A DNA stretch of 64,000 nucleotides from Marinobacterium sedimentorum (GCF_024267675.1 NZ_JALDYX010000009.1:1-64000); one strand, 5' to 3'; shown: positions 36,780 through 48,871, counted from the first letter of the stretch. A program made the numbers and translations. The notes: generated by a model not told the origin, from the sequence alone.

Positions 36780-38300
36780 TTAAACCAGACGCTTGCGCTC
36801 ATTAGAAGGTGCAATATTCATTGCTTCACGGTATTTCGCCACTGTACGCCTTGCGACCTGAAAACCCTGCTCGTCAAGCAGCTGGGCGATCTTGCTGTCG
36901 CTCAGTGGTTTGGTGGTACTTTCGGCTGCCACCAGGCGCTTTATCAGCGCCCGAATGGCGGTAGAGGAGGCGGCGCCGCCGTCGCTGGTGCCGACGTGGC
37001 TGGAGAAAAAATACTTCAGCTCGAAGATGCCCCGGGGCGTATGCATGTACTTCTGGGTTGTTACCCGGGAAATCGTGGACTCATGCATCTCGACCGCTTC
37101 GGCGATGTCGTGCAGAACCAGCGGCTGCATGGCTTCTTCGCCCTGCTCGAGAAAGCCCTCCTGGCGAGTGACGATCTCCCGTGACACCTTCAGCAGGGTT
37201 TCGTTGCGGCTTTGCAGGCTCTTGATGAACCAGCGTGCCTCCTGCAGATGGTTCTTCAGATAGGTGTTGTCGGAGCTGTTGTCGGCGCGCCGGATCAGAT
37301 CCGAGTACTGGGTGTTGATGCGCAGGCGCGGCGCTGTGTCGGGGTTGAGCGCGACTGTCCAGAAGCCCTTGACCTTGGTGACCACGACATCGGGTATGAC
37401 GTATTCGGCGGTACTGGCGGTGATGCTGGCGCCGGGCTGTGGATTCAGGCTCTGGATCAGCAGGATGACGTCCTGCAGCTGGTGTTCCTTCAGGCGGGTA
37501 CGGCGCAGCAGCTGTTTGTAATCCCGGCTGCCGAGCAGCTGGATAAACTCGCTGACGACACGAATCGCTTCCTTGCGCCAGGGGGTCGATTCCGGCAGCT
37601 GGCGCAGCTGAATGGCCAGGCATTCGCCCAGATCCCGGCCGCCGACGCCGGCGGGGTCGAACTGCTGGATACGGTGCAGTACGGTTTCGATATCGTCGGA
37701 GTCGACGTCTTCGAAGTCTTCCGGGTTTTCCTGCTTGAAGTGTTCCAGCAGCTCATCCAGGGAAATGCGCAGATAGCCGTTGGCATCGATGCCATCGACA
37801 ATGCCGGTGGCGATAAAGCGGTCCAGATCACTCATGGGGGTCAGATTAAGCTGCCACTCCAGGTGATCCTGCAGCGTTTCCTCGGCCGTATCGTTGGACT
37901 CCATGGTGCCGTCGTCATCGCGGGCAGGACCGCTGGGCTGGCTGCTCTGGAAGGTATCGTCCCAGGAACTGTCGGTGCCAAGCTCCTCGGGGATGTCGTC
38001 ATTCCAGTTGTCTTCGGCCTGGGGGCTGTCGTCGCTGTCGGAGTTTTCCGCACTGGCGCGTTCGCCCTCGCTCTCGCTGGGCTTTTGTGGCGCCTCGGAG
38101 TTCTGGTGCTCGTTGTATTCGGCATCGGCTGCTTCGTCGTGATCCTCGTCGGAGGATTCGAGCATGGGATTGTTTTCGAGCGCTTCCTGAATTTCCTGCT
38201 GGAGGTCGAGTGTCGACAACTGAAGCAGGCGAATGGCCTGCTGCAATTGGGGCGTCATGGTCAGGTGCTGACCAATTTTTAGGTGGAGCCCTTGCTTCAT
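36780..38300 (-). CDS. rpoN: RNA polymerase sigma-54 factor
   Basis: A 506-aa sigma-54. Region I is Gln/Leu-rich (LGQHL-type start, [20 protein letters not shown]). An acidic, low-complexity region II runs from about 50 to 120, and the core-binding and HTH regions follow ([20 protein letters not shown]). The RpoN box [10 protein letters not shown] is perfect near residue 488. It recognises -24/-12 promoters and needs enhancer-binding ATPases. It lies downstream of lptB and upstream of hpf-ptsN. Confidence 0.98.
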   Translation of the reverse strand: MKQGLHLKIGQHLTMTPQLQQAIRLLQLSTLDLQQEIQEALENNPMLESSDEDHDEAADAEYNEHQNSEAPQKPSESEGERASAENSDSDDSPQAEDNWNDDIPEELGTDSSWDDTFQSSQPSGPARDDDGTMESNDTAEETLQDHLEWQLNLTPMSDLDRFIATGIVDGIDANGYLRISLDELLEHFKQENPEDFEDVDSDDIETVLHRIQQFDPAGVGGRDLGECLAIQLRQLPESTPWRKEAIRVVSEFIQLLGSRDYKQLLRRTRLKEHQLQDVILLIQSLNPQPGASITASTAEYVIPDVVVTKVKGFWTVALNPDTAPRLRINTQYSDLIRRADNSSDNTYLKNHLQEARWFIKSLQSRNETLLKVSREIVTRQEGFLEQGEEAMQPLVLHDIAEAVEMHESTISRVTTQKYMHTPRGIFELKYFFSSHVGTSDGGAASSTAIRALIKRLVAAESTTKPLSDSKIAQLLDEQGFQVARRTVAKYREAMNIAPSNERKRLV

Positions 38301-38453
38301 AGAAAGACTGCGTTATCTGTGGGAGTGGGTCGAGTTGCTGTGCATTATATGCCTAACCGGGGCCGTGCGTCGTCTATCTGCCCGGCAGACTGAAGAATCA
38401 CTGCCGCGGCATTCGTGTGGCGCCAAAGAAAAGATCGGTTACCCAGCCAGGCG

Positions 38454-39182
38454 TTAAAGTTTGAATTGTTCGCCCAGGTATGCCGCCTTGACCTGTTTGT
38501 TGGCGATGATGTCCGCCGGTGTGCCCTGGGCCAGAATGCCGCCTTCGCTGACGATATACGCATGTTCGCAGATGTCGAGGGTTTCACGCACATTGTGATC
38601 GGTGATCAGGATGCCGATGCCCTTGGCCTGCAGGTGACGGATGGTGTTCTTGATATCGTTGACCGAAATCGGATCCACCCCGGCAAAGGGCTCGTCGAGC
38701 AGAATAAAGGTCGGCTCGGTAGCCAGGCAGCGGGCGATCTCGACCCGGCGACGCTCGCCGCCGGACAGCGCCATGCCGAGGCTGTCGCGGATGTGCACAA
38801 TGTGAAACTCTTCCAGCAACTGCTCAAGGCGTTTTTCGCGGCCGGCCCGATCAAGGTCGCGGCGGGTCTCGAGGATGGCCATCAGGTTGTCACGCACGCT
38901 GAGCTTGCGAAAAATGGACGCTTCCTGGGGCAGGTAGCCCAGTCCCTTGCGGGCTCGTCCGTGCATCGGCAGGGAGGTGATGTCCTGATCGTTCAGCAGG
39001 ACCTGGCCCTTGTCGGCGTTGACGAGCCCGACAATCATGTAAAAGCAGGTGGTCTTGCCGGCCCCGTTGGGTCCCAGCAGTCCCGTGATCTGGCCGCTTT
39101 TCAGGCTCAGCGAAACATCCCGTACAACGGCCCGTCCCTTGTAGCTTTTGGCCAGTTGGCGGGCTTCCAGTGTGCTGGTCAT
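38454..39182 (-). CDS. lptB: LPS export ABC transporter ATPase LptB
   Basis: A 242-aa ABC ATPase that powers extraction of lipopolysaccharide by LptFG. Walker [19 protein letters not shown], signature [15 protein letters not shown] and Walker [17 protein letters not shown] are complete, and the switch His is in [13 protein letters not shown]. Its start overlaps the end of lptA by four bases. A 153-bp gap separates it from rpoN. Confidence 0.97.
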   Translation of the reverse strand: MTSTLEARQLAKSYKGRAVVRDVSLSLKSGQITGLLGPNGAGKTTCFYMIVGLVNADKGQVLLNDQDITSLPMHGRARKGLGYLPQEASIFRKLSVRDNLMAILETRRDLDRAGREKRLEQLLEEFHIVHIRDSLGMALSGGERRRVEIARCLATEPTFILLDEPFAGVDPISVNDIKNTIRHLQAKGIGILITDHNVRETLDICEHAYIVSEGGILAQGTPADIIANKQVKAAYLGEQFKL

Positions 39183-39685
39183 TGAGCCGCCCCTTTGGGC
39201 TGGATGACCATCTGCACACGGCCCTGGCCGCCTTCGCCGCTGAAGGCGTTGACCAGCGATTTGTCGAGGTTGTAGACGATCTTCTGCCCGGTAAAGGTGT
39301 CTTTCTGCTGCACCACCCGGGCCTTGCCGGTGATGGTGATTTCCTGGCGATTGACCTGGTAGTCCATGCGTTCGCCATAGGCATTGGTCACCGGCTTGTC
39401 TTTGGCCGCCTGCTGCTCAAACTTGACATCACCGGTGGCCAGAATGCGGTTGACGCCGGATTCGCTGCGGTGCAGGTCGACATTGCGGGCGTTGATTTTC
39501 AGCGAGCCCTGAGCGATCTCGACATTGCCGCTATAGGTGGTGATACCGGTGTTGTCATCGATGGTGGCAGTGTCGGCGCTGACATGGATCGGCTGGTTGC
39601 GATCGGTCGGCAGGGCCAGGCTGGTGCCGGAAATGCTCAGGGACAGCAGGGCTGCCAGCCAGAGACGGGTATTATTTGGTTTCAT
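39179..39685 (-). CDS. lptA: Periplasmic LPS bridge protein LptA
   Basis: A 168-aa periplasmic protein that polymerises with LptC and LptD to carry LPS across the periplasm. The signal peptide ([20 protein letters not shown]) ends near residue 24. The beta-jellyroll follows, with [20 protein letters not shown] and [14 protein letters not shown] (OstA-type motif). ATG at 39685, inside the 3' end of lptC, follows GAGGG. The Met four codons further upstream is less likely. Confidence 0.94.
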   Translation of the reverse strand: MKPNNTRLWLAALLSLSISGTSLALPTDRNQPIHVSADTATIDDNTGITTYSGNVEIAQGSLKINARNVDLHRSESGVNRILATGDVKFEQQAAKDKPVTNAYGERMDYQVNRQEITITGKARVVQQKDTFTGQKIVYNLDKSLVNAFSGEGGQGRVQMVIQPKGAAQ

Positions 39686-40250
39686 AGCGTCCCTCGACAT
39701 CGGACAGTAGCTCGACTTGGCGGCTATTCAGGTAAGCCTTCATGCCATTGGCCCGGGTTTCACCCCCCTGGCTGAACAGCGTGACGGCGGTGTCTGTTTC
39801 GATAAATTGCTCGGATGGCATCAGCGTCAGCGCCTCGGTTTCCAGTCGCAGCGGTGTGCTGCTGGCGCCTTTGCCACTGTTGCTCTGTACGCGCACGGCA
39901 CCGTTGAGTCTGACCTGCTCGTCACTGTCCTGCATCCGGCCCTGCTGGGCGCTGATCAGCACCTCGTCCCGGGCATCGTTGCGAAACAGCACTATGTCCG
40001 GCGTCCGGGCTCGCAGTTCGCCGGGCTGCGGGTAGTGCTCGAGTTGCGGTGATCTGAGCTCCTGGTGCAGCTGCCCGCTGGTGTCGAACTGGCGAATGGT
40101 GGCATCGCGCAGATAGTAGTCCGTATCGGTGCCACCGGGCGTTAGCTCGGGCGCTGATGCCTCGGTGGGGGCGCGATCGGCCCCCCAGTACAGCAGTATC
40201 GGCGCCAGCAGGGCGGTGGCGAGGATAAGGCGCGTCCGGCTGCTCAGCAT
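39672..40250 (-). CDS. lptC: LPS export protein LptC
   Basis: A 192-aa bitopic protein. One N-terminal membrane helix (RLILATALLAPILLYWGAD) precedes a periplasmic OstA-like domain (DYYLRDATIRQFDTSGQLHQ... LISAQQGRM). It docks LPS from LptBFG to LptA. It overlaps lptA by 14 bases and lies 3 bp after kdsC. Confidence 0.92.
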   Translation of the reverse strand: MLSSRTRLILATALLAPILLYWGADRAPTEASAPELTPGGTDTDYYLRDATIRQFDTSGQLHQELRSPQLEHYPQPGELRARTPDIVLFRNDARDEVLISAQQGRMQDSDEQVRLNGAVRVQSNSGKGASSTPLRLETEALTLMPSEQFIETDTAVTLFSQGGETRANGMKAYLNSRQVELLSDVEGRYETK

Positions 40251-40253
40251 GAT

Positions 40254-40805
40254 CTAGAGGTACTCGCTGACAAGGGACTCGAGCTGGCCGCGGGCGCTGA
40301 GTATCTGTTCGCAGAATTCGCGCCCGGCGCCGGCGCCGCCGGCCCGCTGGGTGCACCAGTGTGCATGTTCCAGCATCAGCGGATGGCCGTTGGGGACAGT
40401 GGCACCAAAGGCGACGGCGCGAATGGCGCCAAGGTCTGGCCAGTCATCGCCGATATAGGCGGTGGTGTCGCTGTCGTGCGCTGTCCGGGCCCAGATTTCC
40501 TTGAGTGCGACGAGCTTGTCTTCGCGCCCCTGCAGCAGGTGGGTAATGCCCAGCGCCTTGGCCCGCATTTCCACCTGGGGTGAGCGGCGCCCGGTAATGA
40601 TGGCGGTTTCGATGCCGGCCTGCTGCAGCAGCTTGATGCCCAGGCCGTCCAGGGTATTGAAGCTTTTCACTTCGGTGCCATCGGGCAGGAAGTTAAGATG
40701 GCCATCGGTGAGGACGCCATCGACATCAAACACCGCCAGGGTAACCTTGCGCAGGCGCTCGACCAATTCGCCGGACAGGGGCGCGGATGTGCTGGAAAAA
40801 CTCAT
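40254..40805 (-). CDS. kdsC: 3-deoxy-D-manno-octulosonate 8-phosphate phosphatase
   Basis: A 183-aa HAD phosphatase that dephosphorylates KDO-8-phosphate in LPS core synthesis. The catalytic loop LAVFDVDGVLTDGHLNF carries the nucleophile Asp. LGIKLLQQAGIETAIITGRR and DKLVALKEIW are further HAD elements, and YIGDDWPDLGAIRAVAFGAT holds the metal-binding Asp residues. The ATG shares a base with the kdsD stop, so the two are coupled. Confidence 0.95.
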   Translation of the reverse strand: MSFSSTSAPLSGELVERLRKVTLAVFDVDGVLTDGHLNFLPDGTEVKSFNTLDGLGIKLLQQAGIETAIITGRRSPQVEMRAKALGITHLLQGREDKLVALKEIWARTAHDSDTTAYIGDDWPDLGAIRAVAFGATVPNGHPLMLEHAHWCTQRAGGAGAGREFCEQILSARGQLESLVSEYL

Positions 40806-41779
40806 CAGATGACTCCGGCTTTCAGCATGTCATGCATGTTCAGGGCGCCGACAGGGCGACGGTGCTCGTCCACGACCAGCAGGGCATTGATCTGGCGTGA
40901 CTGCATCACCTGCAGCGCCTCGGCGGCCAGGATGCCGGCGGCGACAGTGGTGCAGTCCGGTGTCATGACCGCGCTGATGGGGGTGTTCTTCAAATCGATG
41001 TCGTGGTCCAGGGTACGGCGCAGGTCGCCATCGGTAAACAGGCCACAGAGGGCGCCGTTACTGTCGGTCACCGCGGTCATGCCCAGGCGCTTGCGGGTTA
41101 CTTCCAGTAGCGCCTGATTAATCGAGGTATCGCTGCTGACGCAGGGGATGTCATCGCCGGTGTGCATCAGGTCGCTGACCTTGAGCAGCAGGCGGCGGCC
41201 CAGGCTGCCGCCGGGGTGGGAAAAGGCAAAGTCTTCGGCACTGAAACCGCGGGCTTCCAGCAGGGCGATGGCCAGGGCATCCCCCATCACCAGCTGGGCC
41301 GTGGTGCTGGACGTCGGCGCCAGGCCCAGCGGGCAGGCTTCGCGCTCGACGCCGATGTGCAGGCTGGCATCCGAGGCCTGGGCCATGGTGGAGTTCGGGT
41401 TGGCCGTGATGCTGATCAGGGGGGCATTCATGCGCTTGATCAGTGGCAAAATGGTCACGACTTCAGCGGTTTCGCCGGAGTTGGACAGCGCGATGACTAC
41501 ATCCTTGCCGGTAATCATGCCCATATCGCCGTGGCTGGCTTCACCCGGGTGTACGAAGAACGCCGGGGTGCCAGTGCTGGCGAGGGTTGCGGCTATCTTG
41601 TTGCCGATATGGCCGGACTTGCCCATGCCGGTCACGATCACGCGGCCCTCACAGGCAAGCATCAGGTCGCAGGCGCGGGTGAAGTCGCCGTTCAGGTGAT
41701 TAAGCAGGTCGGATACAGCGTCACGCTCCAGCTCGATGGTGCGACGTGCGGTGCTGAGATAGTCGAAGGGTTCGCTCAT
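40805..41779 (-). CDS. kdsD: Arabinose-5-phosphate isomerase KdsD
   Basis: A 324-aa isomerase of ribulose-5-phosphate and arabinose-5-phosphate, first step of KDO synthesis. An N-terminal SIS domain has VIVTGMGKSGHIGNKIAATL, PGEASHGDMGMI and VIALSNSGETAEVV. A C-terminal CBS pair (about 205-324) includes GMTAVTDSNGALCGLFTDGD. It heads the kdsD-kdsC-lptC-lptA-lptB unit. It is divergent from mlaF across a 420-bp gap. Confidence 0.96.
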   Translation of the reverse strand: MSEPFDYLSTARRTIELERDAVSDLLNHLNGDFTRACDLMLACEGRVIVTGMGKSGHIGNKIAATLASTGTPAFFVHPGEASHGDMGMITGKDVVIALSNSGETAEVVTILPLIKRMNAPLISITANPNSTMAQASDASLHIGVEREACPLGLAPTSSTTAQLVMGDALAIALLEARGFSAEDFAFSHPGGSLGRRLLLKVSDLMHTGDDIPCVSSDTSINQALLEVTRKRLGMTAVTDSNGALCGLFTDGDLRRTLDHDIDLKNTPISAVMTPDCTTVAAGILAAEALQVMQSRQINALLVVDEHRRPVGALNMHDMLKAGVI

Positions 41780-42199
41780 CGAATTTGGCCTTGCGGGTTG
41801 TTAGATGGTCGTGGCTTTCAAAATACGCACAGTGTACAGCAGTGCCGGACAGAGCAGGGCCGGATTTTCGGCTCTGCAGGCGTGGCGGTTGCGGTTAGTA
41901 TCCGCTCCCGGCAGCGGTCTGAATCTGGCTGCATACTAAGGCACAGGCCCCGTGGCAGGCTGCGCAGGGGGTCTATTAGAACAGAATGGCAAGTCGGTGC
42001 AAGCACGGAGCCGGAAATCAGGCTCTGTGGGTGCCGCAGCCTAAGGAACCTATGAACAAGTCCCAGAGACTCATTGGGACTTATTCATAGGCTCCCTAAG
42101 TAAAATTTCCGGTTTGTGCGCCGCAATGATATATTTCAGCCTTTTAATCTGCCAGGGCGAAGATCACGGCAGGCTCAAGGCTGACCTGCTGCTTCATAT
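41780..42199. other. Divergent intergenic region kdsD/mlaF
   Basis: 420 bp with promoters expected for both kdsD and mlaF. No conserved frame is seen. The only clear structure is the long hairpin at 42045-42094. An AT-rich stretch at 42105-42145 is a plausible mlaF promoter, but I cannot fix its boxes. Confidence 0.5.
42045..42094. repeat. Long inverted repeat upstream of mlaF
   Basis: CCTATGAACAAGTCCCA (42049-42065) is inverted as TGGGACTTATTCATAGG (42075-42091) with one mismatch around a 9-nt loop. GGAA and CTCC flank the arms. Lying between two divergent genes, it cannot be a terminator of either. It looks like the two ends of an insertion element fused without the interior. Confidence 0.7.
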
Positions 42200-43009
42200 A
42201 TGGAAAACATCGAAGATTTCACAATCAATATCAGTAACCTGAGCTTTTCCCGTGGTGAACGCAGTATCTTCCGCGATCTGAACATGCAGATCCCGCGCGG
42301 CAAGATCACTGCGATCATGGGGCCATCCGGGACGGGTAAAACCACCTTGCTGAAACTGATCGGCGGCCAGCTGCTGCCCGATGCCGGGCGCATTGAGCTT
42401 GAGGGTGACAATATCCCCACCCTGTCGCGGGCGGATTTGTTCGAGGTGCGCTCCCGCATGGGCATGCTGTTTCAGAGCGGTGCCCTGTTCACCGACATGA
42501 CGGTGTTCGAGAATGTGGCCTTTCCGCTGCGGGTGCACACCGATCTGCCCCAGGACATGATCCGTGATGTGGTGCTGATGAAGCTGCAGGCCGTGGGTCT
42601 GCGCGGCGCCCAGGGCCTGATGCCCAGCGAACTGTCCGGTGGTATGGCACGGCGCGTGGCGCTGGCCCGGGCTATAGTGCTGGATCCGCATATCGTTATG
42701 TACGATGAACCCTTCACCGGGCAGGACCCCATTGCCATGGGGGTGCTGGTCAATCTGATCCGGCGCCTGAGCGAGGCGCTGGGGCATACCAGCATTATCG
42801 TTTCACACGACATTCAGGAAACCCTTGGTATAGCTGATTACATCTTTCTGGTATCGGGTGGCTCAGTGATTGCCAGCGGCACTCCGGCCGAACTGAGGGC
42901 GGATGAGTCCGAACAGGTGAAACAGTTTATGCATGGGCTGCCGGACGGTCCTGTCGCATTCCATTTTCCGGCCGGTGACTACCAGGCCGAATTGATGAAA
43001 GGGTTGTAA
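42200..43009 (+). CDS. mlaF: Phospholipid transport ATPase MlaF
   Basis: A 269-aa ABC ATPase of the Mla system, which maintains outer-membrane lipid asymmetry. Walker A GPSGTGKTTLLKLIGGQL, signature LSGGMARRVALARAI and Walker B IVMYDEPFTGQDP are intact. The GMLFQSGALFTDMTVFENVA block is Mla-specific. It opens mlaFEDCB, with 3 bp to mlaE. Confidence 0.96.
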   Translation: MENIEDFTINISNLSFSRGERSIFRDLNMQIPRGKITAIMGPSGTGKTTLLKLIGGQLLPDAGRIELEGDNIPTLSRADLFEVRSRMGMLFQSGALFTDMTVFENVAFPLRVHTDLPQDMIRDVVLMKLQAVGLRGAQGLMPSELSGGMARRVALARAIVLDPHIVMYDEPFTGQDPIAMGVLVNLIRRLSEALGHTSIIVSHDIQETLGIADYIFLVSGGSVIASGTPAELRADESEQVKQFMHGLPDGPVAFHFPAGDYQAELMKGL

Positions 43010-43012
43010 AGG

Positions 43013-43795
43013 ATGCTGGATCGCCTTCAGACGCTGGGCCATATCGGACTGGAAGGGCTGTCTGCCCTGGGTCGCTCCGGGTCGTTGCTGGCGCACGCAC
43101 TTATCGCGCGACCTCAGCCCATGGTGATGTTTCCGCTGTTGCTGAAACAGATCTACTTCGTGGGTGTGCTGTCGCTGGTTATCATTCTGGTGTCGGGCAC
43201 CTTTATCGGCATGGTGCTCGGCTTGCAGGGGTACACCATCCTGGTCAGCTATGGCTCGGAGCAGGCCGTCGGTCAAATGGTGGCGCTGAGTCTGGTGCGT
43301 GAGCTCGGGCCCGTGGTGACAGCACTGCTGTTTGCCGGCCGTGCCGGCTCCGCGCTGACCGCTGAAATTGGCCTGATGAAGGCCACAGAGCAATTGTCCA
43401 GCATGGAAATGATCGGGGTTGACCCCTATAGGCGCATTATTGCACCGCGTTTCTGGGCCGGGTTTATCTGTCTGCCAATCCTGGCAGCCATTTTCTCAAC
43501 GGTTGGTGTCTGGGGCGGAGCCCTGGTCAGCATTGACTGGCTGGGAATCTATGAGGGTTCTTTCTGGGCCAATATGCAGCACTCGGTGGACTTCTATGAC
43601 GATGTCCTCAATGGCCTGATCAAGTCGGTGGTATTCGGTTTCGTGGTGACCTGGGTGGCGGTATACCAGGGCTATGACTGCGTGCCGACCTCCGAGGGGA
43701 TCAGTCAGGCGACAACGCGTACCGTAGTGTATGCGTCGCTGTGGGTGCTGGGGCTCGATTTTATTCTCACTGCTTTGATGTTTGGAGATTTTTAG
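43013..43795 (+). CDS. mlaE: Phospholipid transport permease MlaE
   Basis: A 260-aa permease. Membrane helices include [20 protein letters not shown] and the conserved [27 protein letters not shown] stretch (split across the family signature). [20 protein letters not shown] is the coupling loop that contacts MlaF. Length is standard. Confidence 0.96.
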   Translation: MLDRLQTLGHIGLEGLSALGRSGSLLAHALIARPQPMVMFPLLLKQIYFVGVLSLVIILVSGTFIGMVLGLQGYTILVSYGSEQAVGQMVALSLVRELGPVVTALLFAGRAGSALTAEIGLMKATEQLSSMEMIGVDPYRRIIAPRFWAGFICLPILAAIFSTVGVWGGALVSIDWLGIYEGSFWANMQHSVDFYDDVLNGLIKSVVFGFVVTWVAVYQGYDCVPTSEGISQATTRTVVYASLWVLGLDFILTALMFGDF

Positions 43796-43796
43796 G

Positions 43797-44255
43797 ATGC
43801 GTACGAGGGTGGTGGAGATCAGTGTTGGCGGTTTCATGCTGACAGGTATCCTGGCATTGATTCTGCTGGCACTGAATGTCAGCGGACTGAAAGTGTCTGA
43901 TAGCGGGAGCAGCTATCGCGTGTTGGCGCGGTTCGAAAACATCGGTGGCCTGGCGCCCCGGGCCAAGGTGACGCTGTCCGGCGTCCAGATTGGCCAGGTG
44001 AGGTCAATTTCGATTGACGAGCGCCTGCTGATGGCGGTGGTTGAGCTGGATATCAATAGTTCGGTGAACTACCTGAGTCGCGACAGCTCGGCACAGATCC
44101 TGACGGCGGGCCTGCTGGGCGAGCAGTACATCGGCATTACGCCAGGTGCTGAAGATGAGATGCTCGAGGACGGCGATGTGCTGGAAAATACTCAGTCAGC
44201 ACTGGTGCTGGAAAACCTGGTAAGCAAATTCCTTTTCAACAAGGTCAGTGAATGA
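43797..44255 (+). CDS. mlaD: MCE-domain lipid-binding protein MlaD
   Basis: A 152-aa protein with one N-terminal membrane anchor (VGGFMLTGILALILLALNVS) and a single MCE domain. Key motifs are FENIGGLAPRAKVTLSGVQI and LTAGLLGEQYIGITPGAEDE. It hexamerises as a lipid tunnel on MlaFE. ATG at 43797 directly follows the mlaE stop and is preceded by GGAG; an earlier in-frame Met lies inside mlaE. Confidence 0.95.
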   Translation: MRTRVVEISVGGFMLTGILALILLALNVSGLKVSDSGSSYRVLARFENIGGLAPRAKVTLSGVQIGQVRSISIDERLLMAVVELDINSSVNYLSRDSSAQILTAGLLGEQYIGITPGAEDEMLEDGDVLENTQSALVLENLVSKFLFNKVSE

Positions 44256-44905
44256 GGTTTGTCATGAAACGATTGCTAACAAGCGTTGCGTTGATGTTGT
44301 CATTGCTGCTGCCGACGCTGCCGGCTCAGGCCAGCTGGGAAGCCGCCAGCGGTGTGGTTGAAAAAGTGACCCAGGACATGGTGACGTTGCTGGAAGAGGG
44401 CGTCGATATCAATGACGATGCCTCTCTCAATGACGCTATGGCACGGGTCGAGCAGCGCCTGGACGGTGTGATCGATTTTGGTTATATAGCGCAGCGCGTG
44501 ATGGGCAAGTTCTACCGTCGTGCCAATGATGCCGAGCGTGCTCACTTTGCCGTCGTGTTCAAGCACACCATGGTGAAAACCTACACCAAGGCGCTGGCCG
44601 GGTTTGAAATCACCCGCGTGGAAGTGGCCGCCCAGGGGCCTGAAAGCCCTGAGCCCGACAAGCAGGTCGTGACCCTGGACGTCTTCTCCGGCGCTGGTAC
44701 CAAGTACAGCCTGGTGAACTACATGCTGGAGCGCGACGGCCAGTGGCAGCTGGTAAACGTCATCCTGGATGGCATCAACCTGCGACTGACGTTCACCAAT
44801 CAGTTTGCCGATCTGGCTGAACGCAACAATGGCAATATCCAGCAGGTTATCAACAGCTGGGAAAACCAGGTTGACAGCCAGGTGACCAAAACCGAGGGCA
44901 GCTGA
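44252..44905 (+). CDS. mlaC: Periplasmic phospholipid carrier MlaC
   Basis: A 217-aa periplasmic shuttle between MlaA and MlaD. The signal peptide (MKRLLTSVALMLSLLLPTLP, cleaved after AQA) precedes the Tol-Tol-Ttg2 fold. FGYIAQRVMGKFYRRANDAE, VFKHTMVKTYTKALAGFE and DGQWQLVNVILDGINLRL are landmarks. The ATG overlaps the mlaD TGA (ATGA); the Met at 44264 is an alternative start. Confidence 0.95.
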   Translation: MRFVMKRLLTSVALMLSLLLPTLPAQASWEAASGVVEKVTQDMVTLLEEGVDINDDASLNDAMARVEQRLDGVIDFGYIAQRVMGKFYRRANDAERAHFAVVFKHTMVKTYTKALAGFEITRVEVAAQGPESPEPDKQVVTLDVFSGAGTKYSLVNYMLERDGQWQLVNVILDGINLRLTFTNQFADLAERNNGNIQQVINSWENQVDSQVTKTEGS

Positions 44906-45219
44906 TGATGCAGGCTTCTGTCGAAGTACGCGCCGCCGACGAGGTGGCGCTGAGCGGTGACCTGCGTTTTGCAACCGTATCCGGAGTACGTGAGCGCCTC
45001 GAGCGGCTGATCGCCACCGGCGAGTCGCACTGTGTGGTGGATTTTTCCGCCGTCACCAGTGTCGACAGCGCTGCACTGTCGCTCTGGCTGTGCTGTCAGC
45101 GCGAAGCACTGGAGCGCAATATCGATCTGCAGGCCCACCATGTGCCGGAAGATTTGCTGTCTATTGCCGGCCTGGTCGGTCTTGAGCACCTGTTCCGTTC
45201 GGCGACCAGTGATCAGTGA
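44905..45219 (+). CDS. mlaB: STAS-domain protein MlaB
   Basis: A 104-aa STAS-domain protein that binds MlaF and is needed for transporter activity. VVDFSAVTSVDSAALSLWLC contains the loop and conserved Ser typical of STAS proteins. Its ATG overlaps the mlaC stop by one base. It closes the five-gene Mla unit. Confidence 0.9.
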   Translation: MMQASVEVRAADEVALSGDLRFATVSGVRERLERLIATGESHCVVDFSAVTSVDSAALSLWLCCQREALERNIDLQAHHVPEDLLSIAGLVGLEHLFRSATSDQ

Positions 45220-45327
45220 GCGGTGCTCAGGCCCAAGGGCTGTCCCTGCAAGGCGTCGCGTTTTGGCCGTCATTCGGCTATGATTCGGCGCCTGTTTTGA
45301 TTTGAAGAATGAGTGTTGGAGAGCGGT

Positions 45328-46858
<1,531 letters not shown>

Positions 46859-46876
46859 CAGGGACACACTAGACTT

Positions 46877-47521
46877 ATGACTCAACCGTTGACCATTGCC
46901 CTCTCCAAGGGGCGCATTCTAAAGGAAACACTGCCGCTGCTTGAGGCGGCGGGCATAGTGCCGGCTGAGGATATTTTCAGCAGCCGAAAGCTGATTTTCG
47001 ATACCAATCAGGATCACGTGAAGCTGGTGGTCATTCGTGCCACCGATGTGCCGACCTACGTGGAATATGGCGGTGCGGACATGGGAATCTCCGGCAAGGA
47101 TGTGCTGCTGGAGCATGGCGGCGAAGGCCTCTATGAGCCGCTGGACCTGGAGATCGCCTGCTGCAAGCTGATGACGGCGGGTCTGGTCAAGGCTGCACCG
47201 GTCAAGGGGCGTCTGCGCATCGCCACCAAGTTCGTCAACCTGACCCGCGAATACTTTGCGCGCCAGGGGCTGCAGGTGGATATCATCAAGCTCTATGGCG
47301 CCATGGAGCTGGCCCCCATCATGGGGCTGGCCGATCAGATCGTTGATATCGTTGATACCGGCAATACGCTGCGGGCCAACGGCCTTGAGCCGCTGGAACT
47401 GATTGCACCGATCAGCTCCCGGCTGGTGGTGGGCCAGGCGTCGATGAAAATGAAATATGACCTGATACAGCCGATCGTCGACAGCATGGCACAGGCTGTT
47501 GTGGCGCGGCGTGGAGCCTGA
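46877..47521 (+). CDS. hisG: ATP phosphoribosyltransferase, short form (HisG)
   Basis: A 214-aa HisG of the short type, which lacks the regulatory C-terminal domain and therefore needs HisZ, encoded elsewhere. [37 protein letters not shown] and [20 protein letters not shown] (PRPP site) are clear. It catalyses the first step of histidine synthesis. hisD follows after 3 bp. Confidence 0.96.
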   Translation: MTQPLTIALSKGRILKETLPLLEAAGIVPAEDIFSSRKLIFDTNQDHVKLVVIRATDVPTYVEYGGADMGISGKDVLLEHGGEGLYEPLDLEIACCKLMTAGLVKAAPVKGRLRIATKFVNLTREYFARQGLQVDIIKLYGAMELAPIMGLADQIVDIVDTGNTLRANGLEPLELIAPISSRLVVGQASMKMKYDLIQPIVDSMAQAVVARRGA

Positions 47522-47524
47522 TCT

Positions 47525-48835
47525 ATGTCAGAACTAAACATTCAGCGCCTGGATGCAGGCGCGGCGGATTTTGAAGCCTCGCTGCAGAAACTGCTGGCCT
47601 GGGAAGCGGTGTCCGATAGCGGTGTTAACGCCACTGTGGATGAGATCCTCGGGCGGGTGCGCACGGAGGGCGATGCGGCTGTGGTGGAATACAGCAACCG
47701 CTTCGATCGCGTGGGTGTTTCTTCCATGGCCGAGCTGGAGCTCAGCCGTGAGCGCCTGGAGCAGGCGCTGGAGCAGTTGCCCCAGGCACAGCGCAGTGCG
47801 CTGGAAGAGGCGGCTGTCCGTGTGCGCGACTACCACGAGCGGCAGAAAAGCGATTCATGGAGCTACACCGAGGCCGACGGCACCATGCTGGGTCAGAAGG
47901 TCACGCCCATGGATCGGGTGGGTATCTATGTGCCCGGCGGCAAGGCGTCCTATCCGTCATCGGTGCTGATGAATGCGCTGCCGGCCAAGGTCGCCGGTGT
48001 GGGCGAAATCATCATGGTCGTGCCCACCCCCGGTGGCGAACTGAACGAACTGGTACTGGCGGCCGCGGCTCTGGCCGGGGTTGACCGGGTCTTCTGTATC
48101 GGTGGTGCCCAGGCCGTTGCGGCCCTGGCCTATGGTACTGAAACCGTGCCGCGGGTCGACAAGATCGTGGGCCCTGGCAATATATTTGTCGCCACGGCCA
48201 AGCGCGCGGTCTTCGGTGTTGTCGGTATCGACATGATTGCCGGCCCGTCCGAAATTCTGGTGCTCTGCGATGGCAGTACCGATCCCGACTGGATCGCCAT
48301 GGATCTGTTCTCCCAGGCCGAGCACGATGAAGATGCCCAGTCGATTCTGGTGAGCCCGGATGCCGACTACCTGGATCGGGTCGAGCAGAGCATACTGCGC
48401 CTGCTGCCCACCATGGAGCGGCGCGAGATTATTGAGGTTTCGCTGCGTAACCGCGCGGCCCTGGTTCATGTAAAGGATATGGCTCAGGCCGTCGATGTGG
48501 CCAACCGCATTGCACCGGAACACCTTGAGCTGGCGGTGGAAAACCCGGAAGCGCTGGTGCCCGATATTCGCCATGCAGGTGCTATTTTCATGGGGCACTA
48601 CACGGCGGAAGCCCTGGGTGATTACTGCGCGGGACCGAACCACGTGCTGCCAACCTCCGGCACGGCACGTTTTTCGTCGCCTCTGGGTGTGTATGACTTT
48701 CAGAAACGCTCGTCGCTGATTCAGTTTTCGGCCGCTGGCGCCTCAAAACTGGGGTCAGTGGCATCCATCCTGGCGCGCGGAGAAGGCCTGACGGCCCACG
48801 CCCGTTCAGCCGAGTACCGTATCAAGCAAGAGTGA
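47525..48835 (+). CDS. hisD: Histidinol dehydrogenase
   Basis: A 436-aa Zn2+/NAD+ enzyme for the last two steps of histidine synthesis. [39 protein letters not shown] and [12 protein letters not shown] are family blocks. The zinc and catalytic His/Glu residues lie in [24 protein letters not shown] and [13 protein letters not shown]. In Pseudomonas hisC follows; here a hairpin and a repeat element follow instead. Confidence 0.97.
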   Translation: MSELNIQRLDAGAADFEASLQKLLAWEAVSDSGVNATVDEILGRVRTEGDAAVVEYSNRFDRVGVSSMAELELSRERLEQALEQLPQAQRSALEEAAVRVRDYHERQKSDSWSYTEADGTMLGQKVTPMDRVGIYVPGGKASYPSSVLMNALPAKVAGVGEIIMVVPTPGGELNELVLAAAALAGVDRVFCIGGAQAVAALAYGTETVPRVDKIVGPGNIFVATAKRAVFGVVGIDMIAGPSEILVLCDGSTDPDWIAMDLFSQAEHDEDAQSILVSPDADYLDRVEQSILRLLPTMERREIIEVSLRNRAALVHVKDMAQAVDVANRIAPEHLELAVENPEALVPDIRHAGAIFMGHYTAEALGDYCAGPNHVLPTSGTARFSSPLGVYDFQKRSSLIQFSAAGASKLGSVASILARGEGLTAHARSAEYRIKQE

Positions 48836-48838
48836 TAT

Positions 48839-48871
48839 AGCTGCAGCTGCAGTGCCCCAGGCGCTGCAGCT
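48839..48871. terminator. Hairpin after hisD
   Basis: AGCTGCAGC (48839-48847) pairs with GCTGCAGCT (48863-48871) immediately after the hisD stop. A short pyrimidine-rich stretch follows. A plausible terminator of the murA-hisGD unit. Confidence 0.5.
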
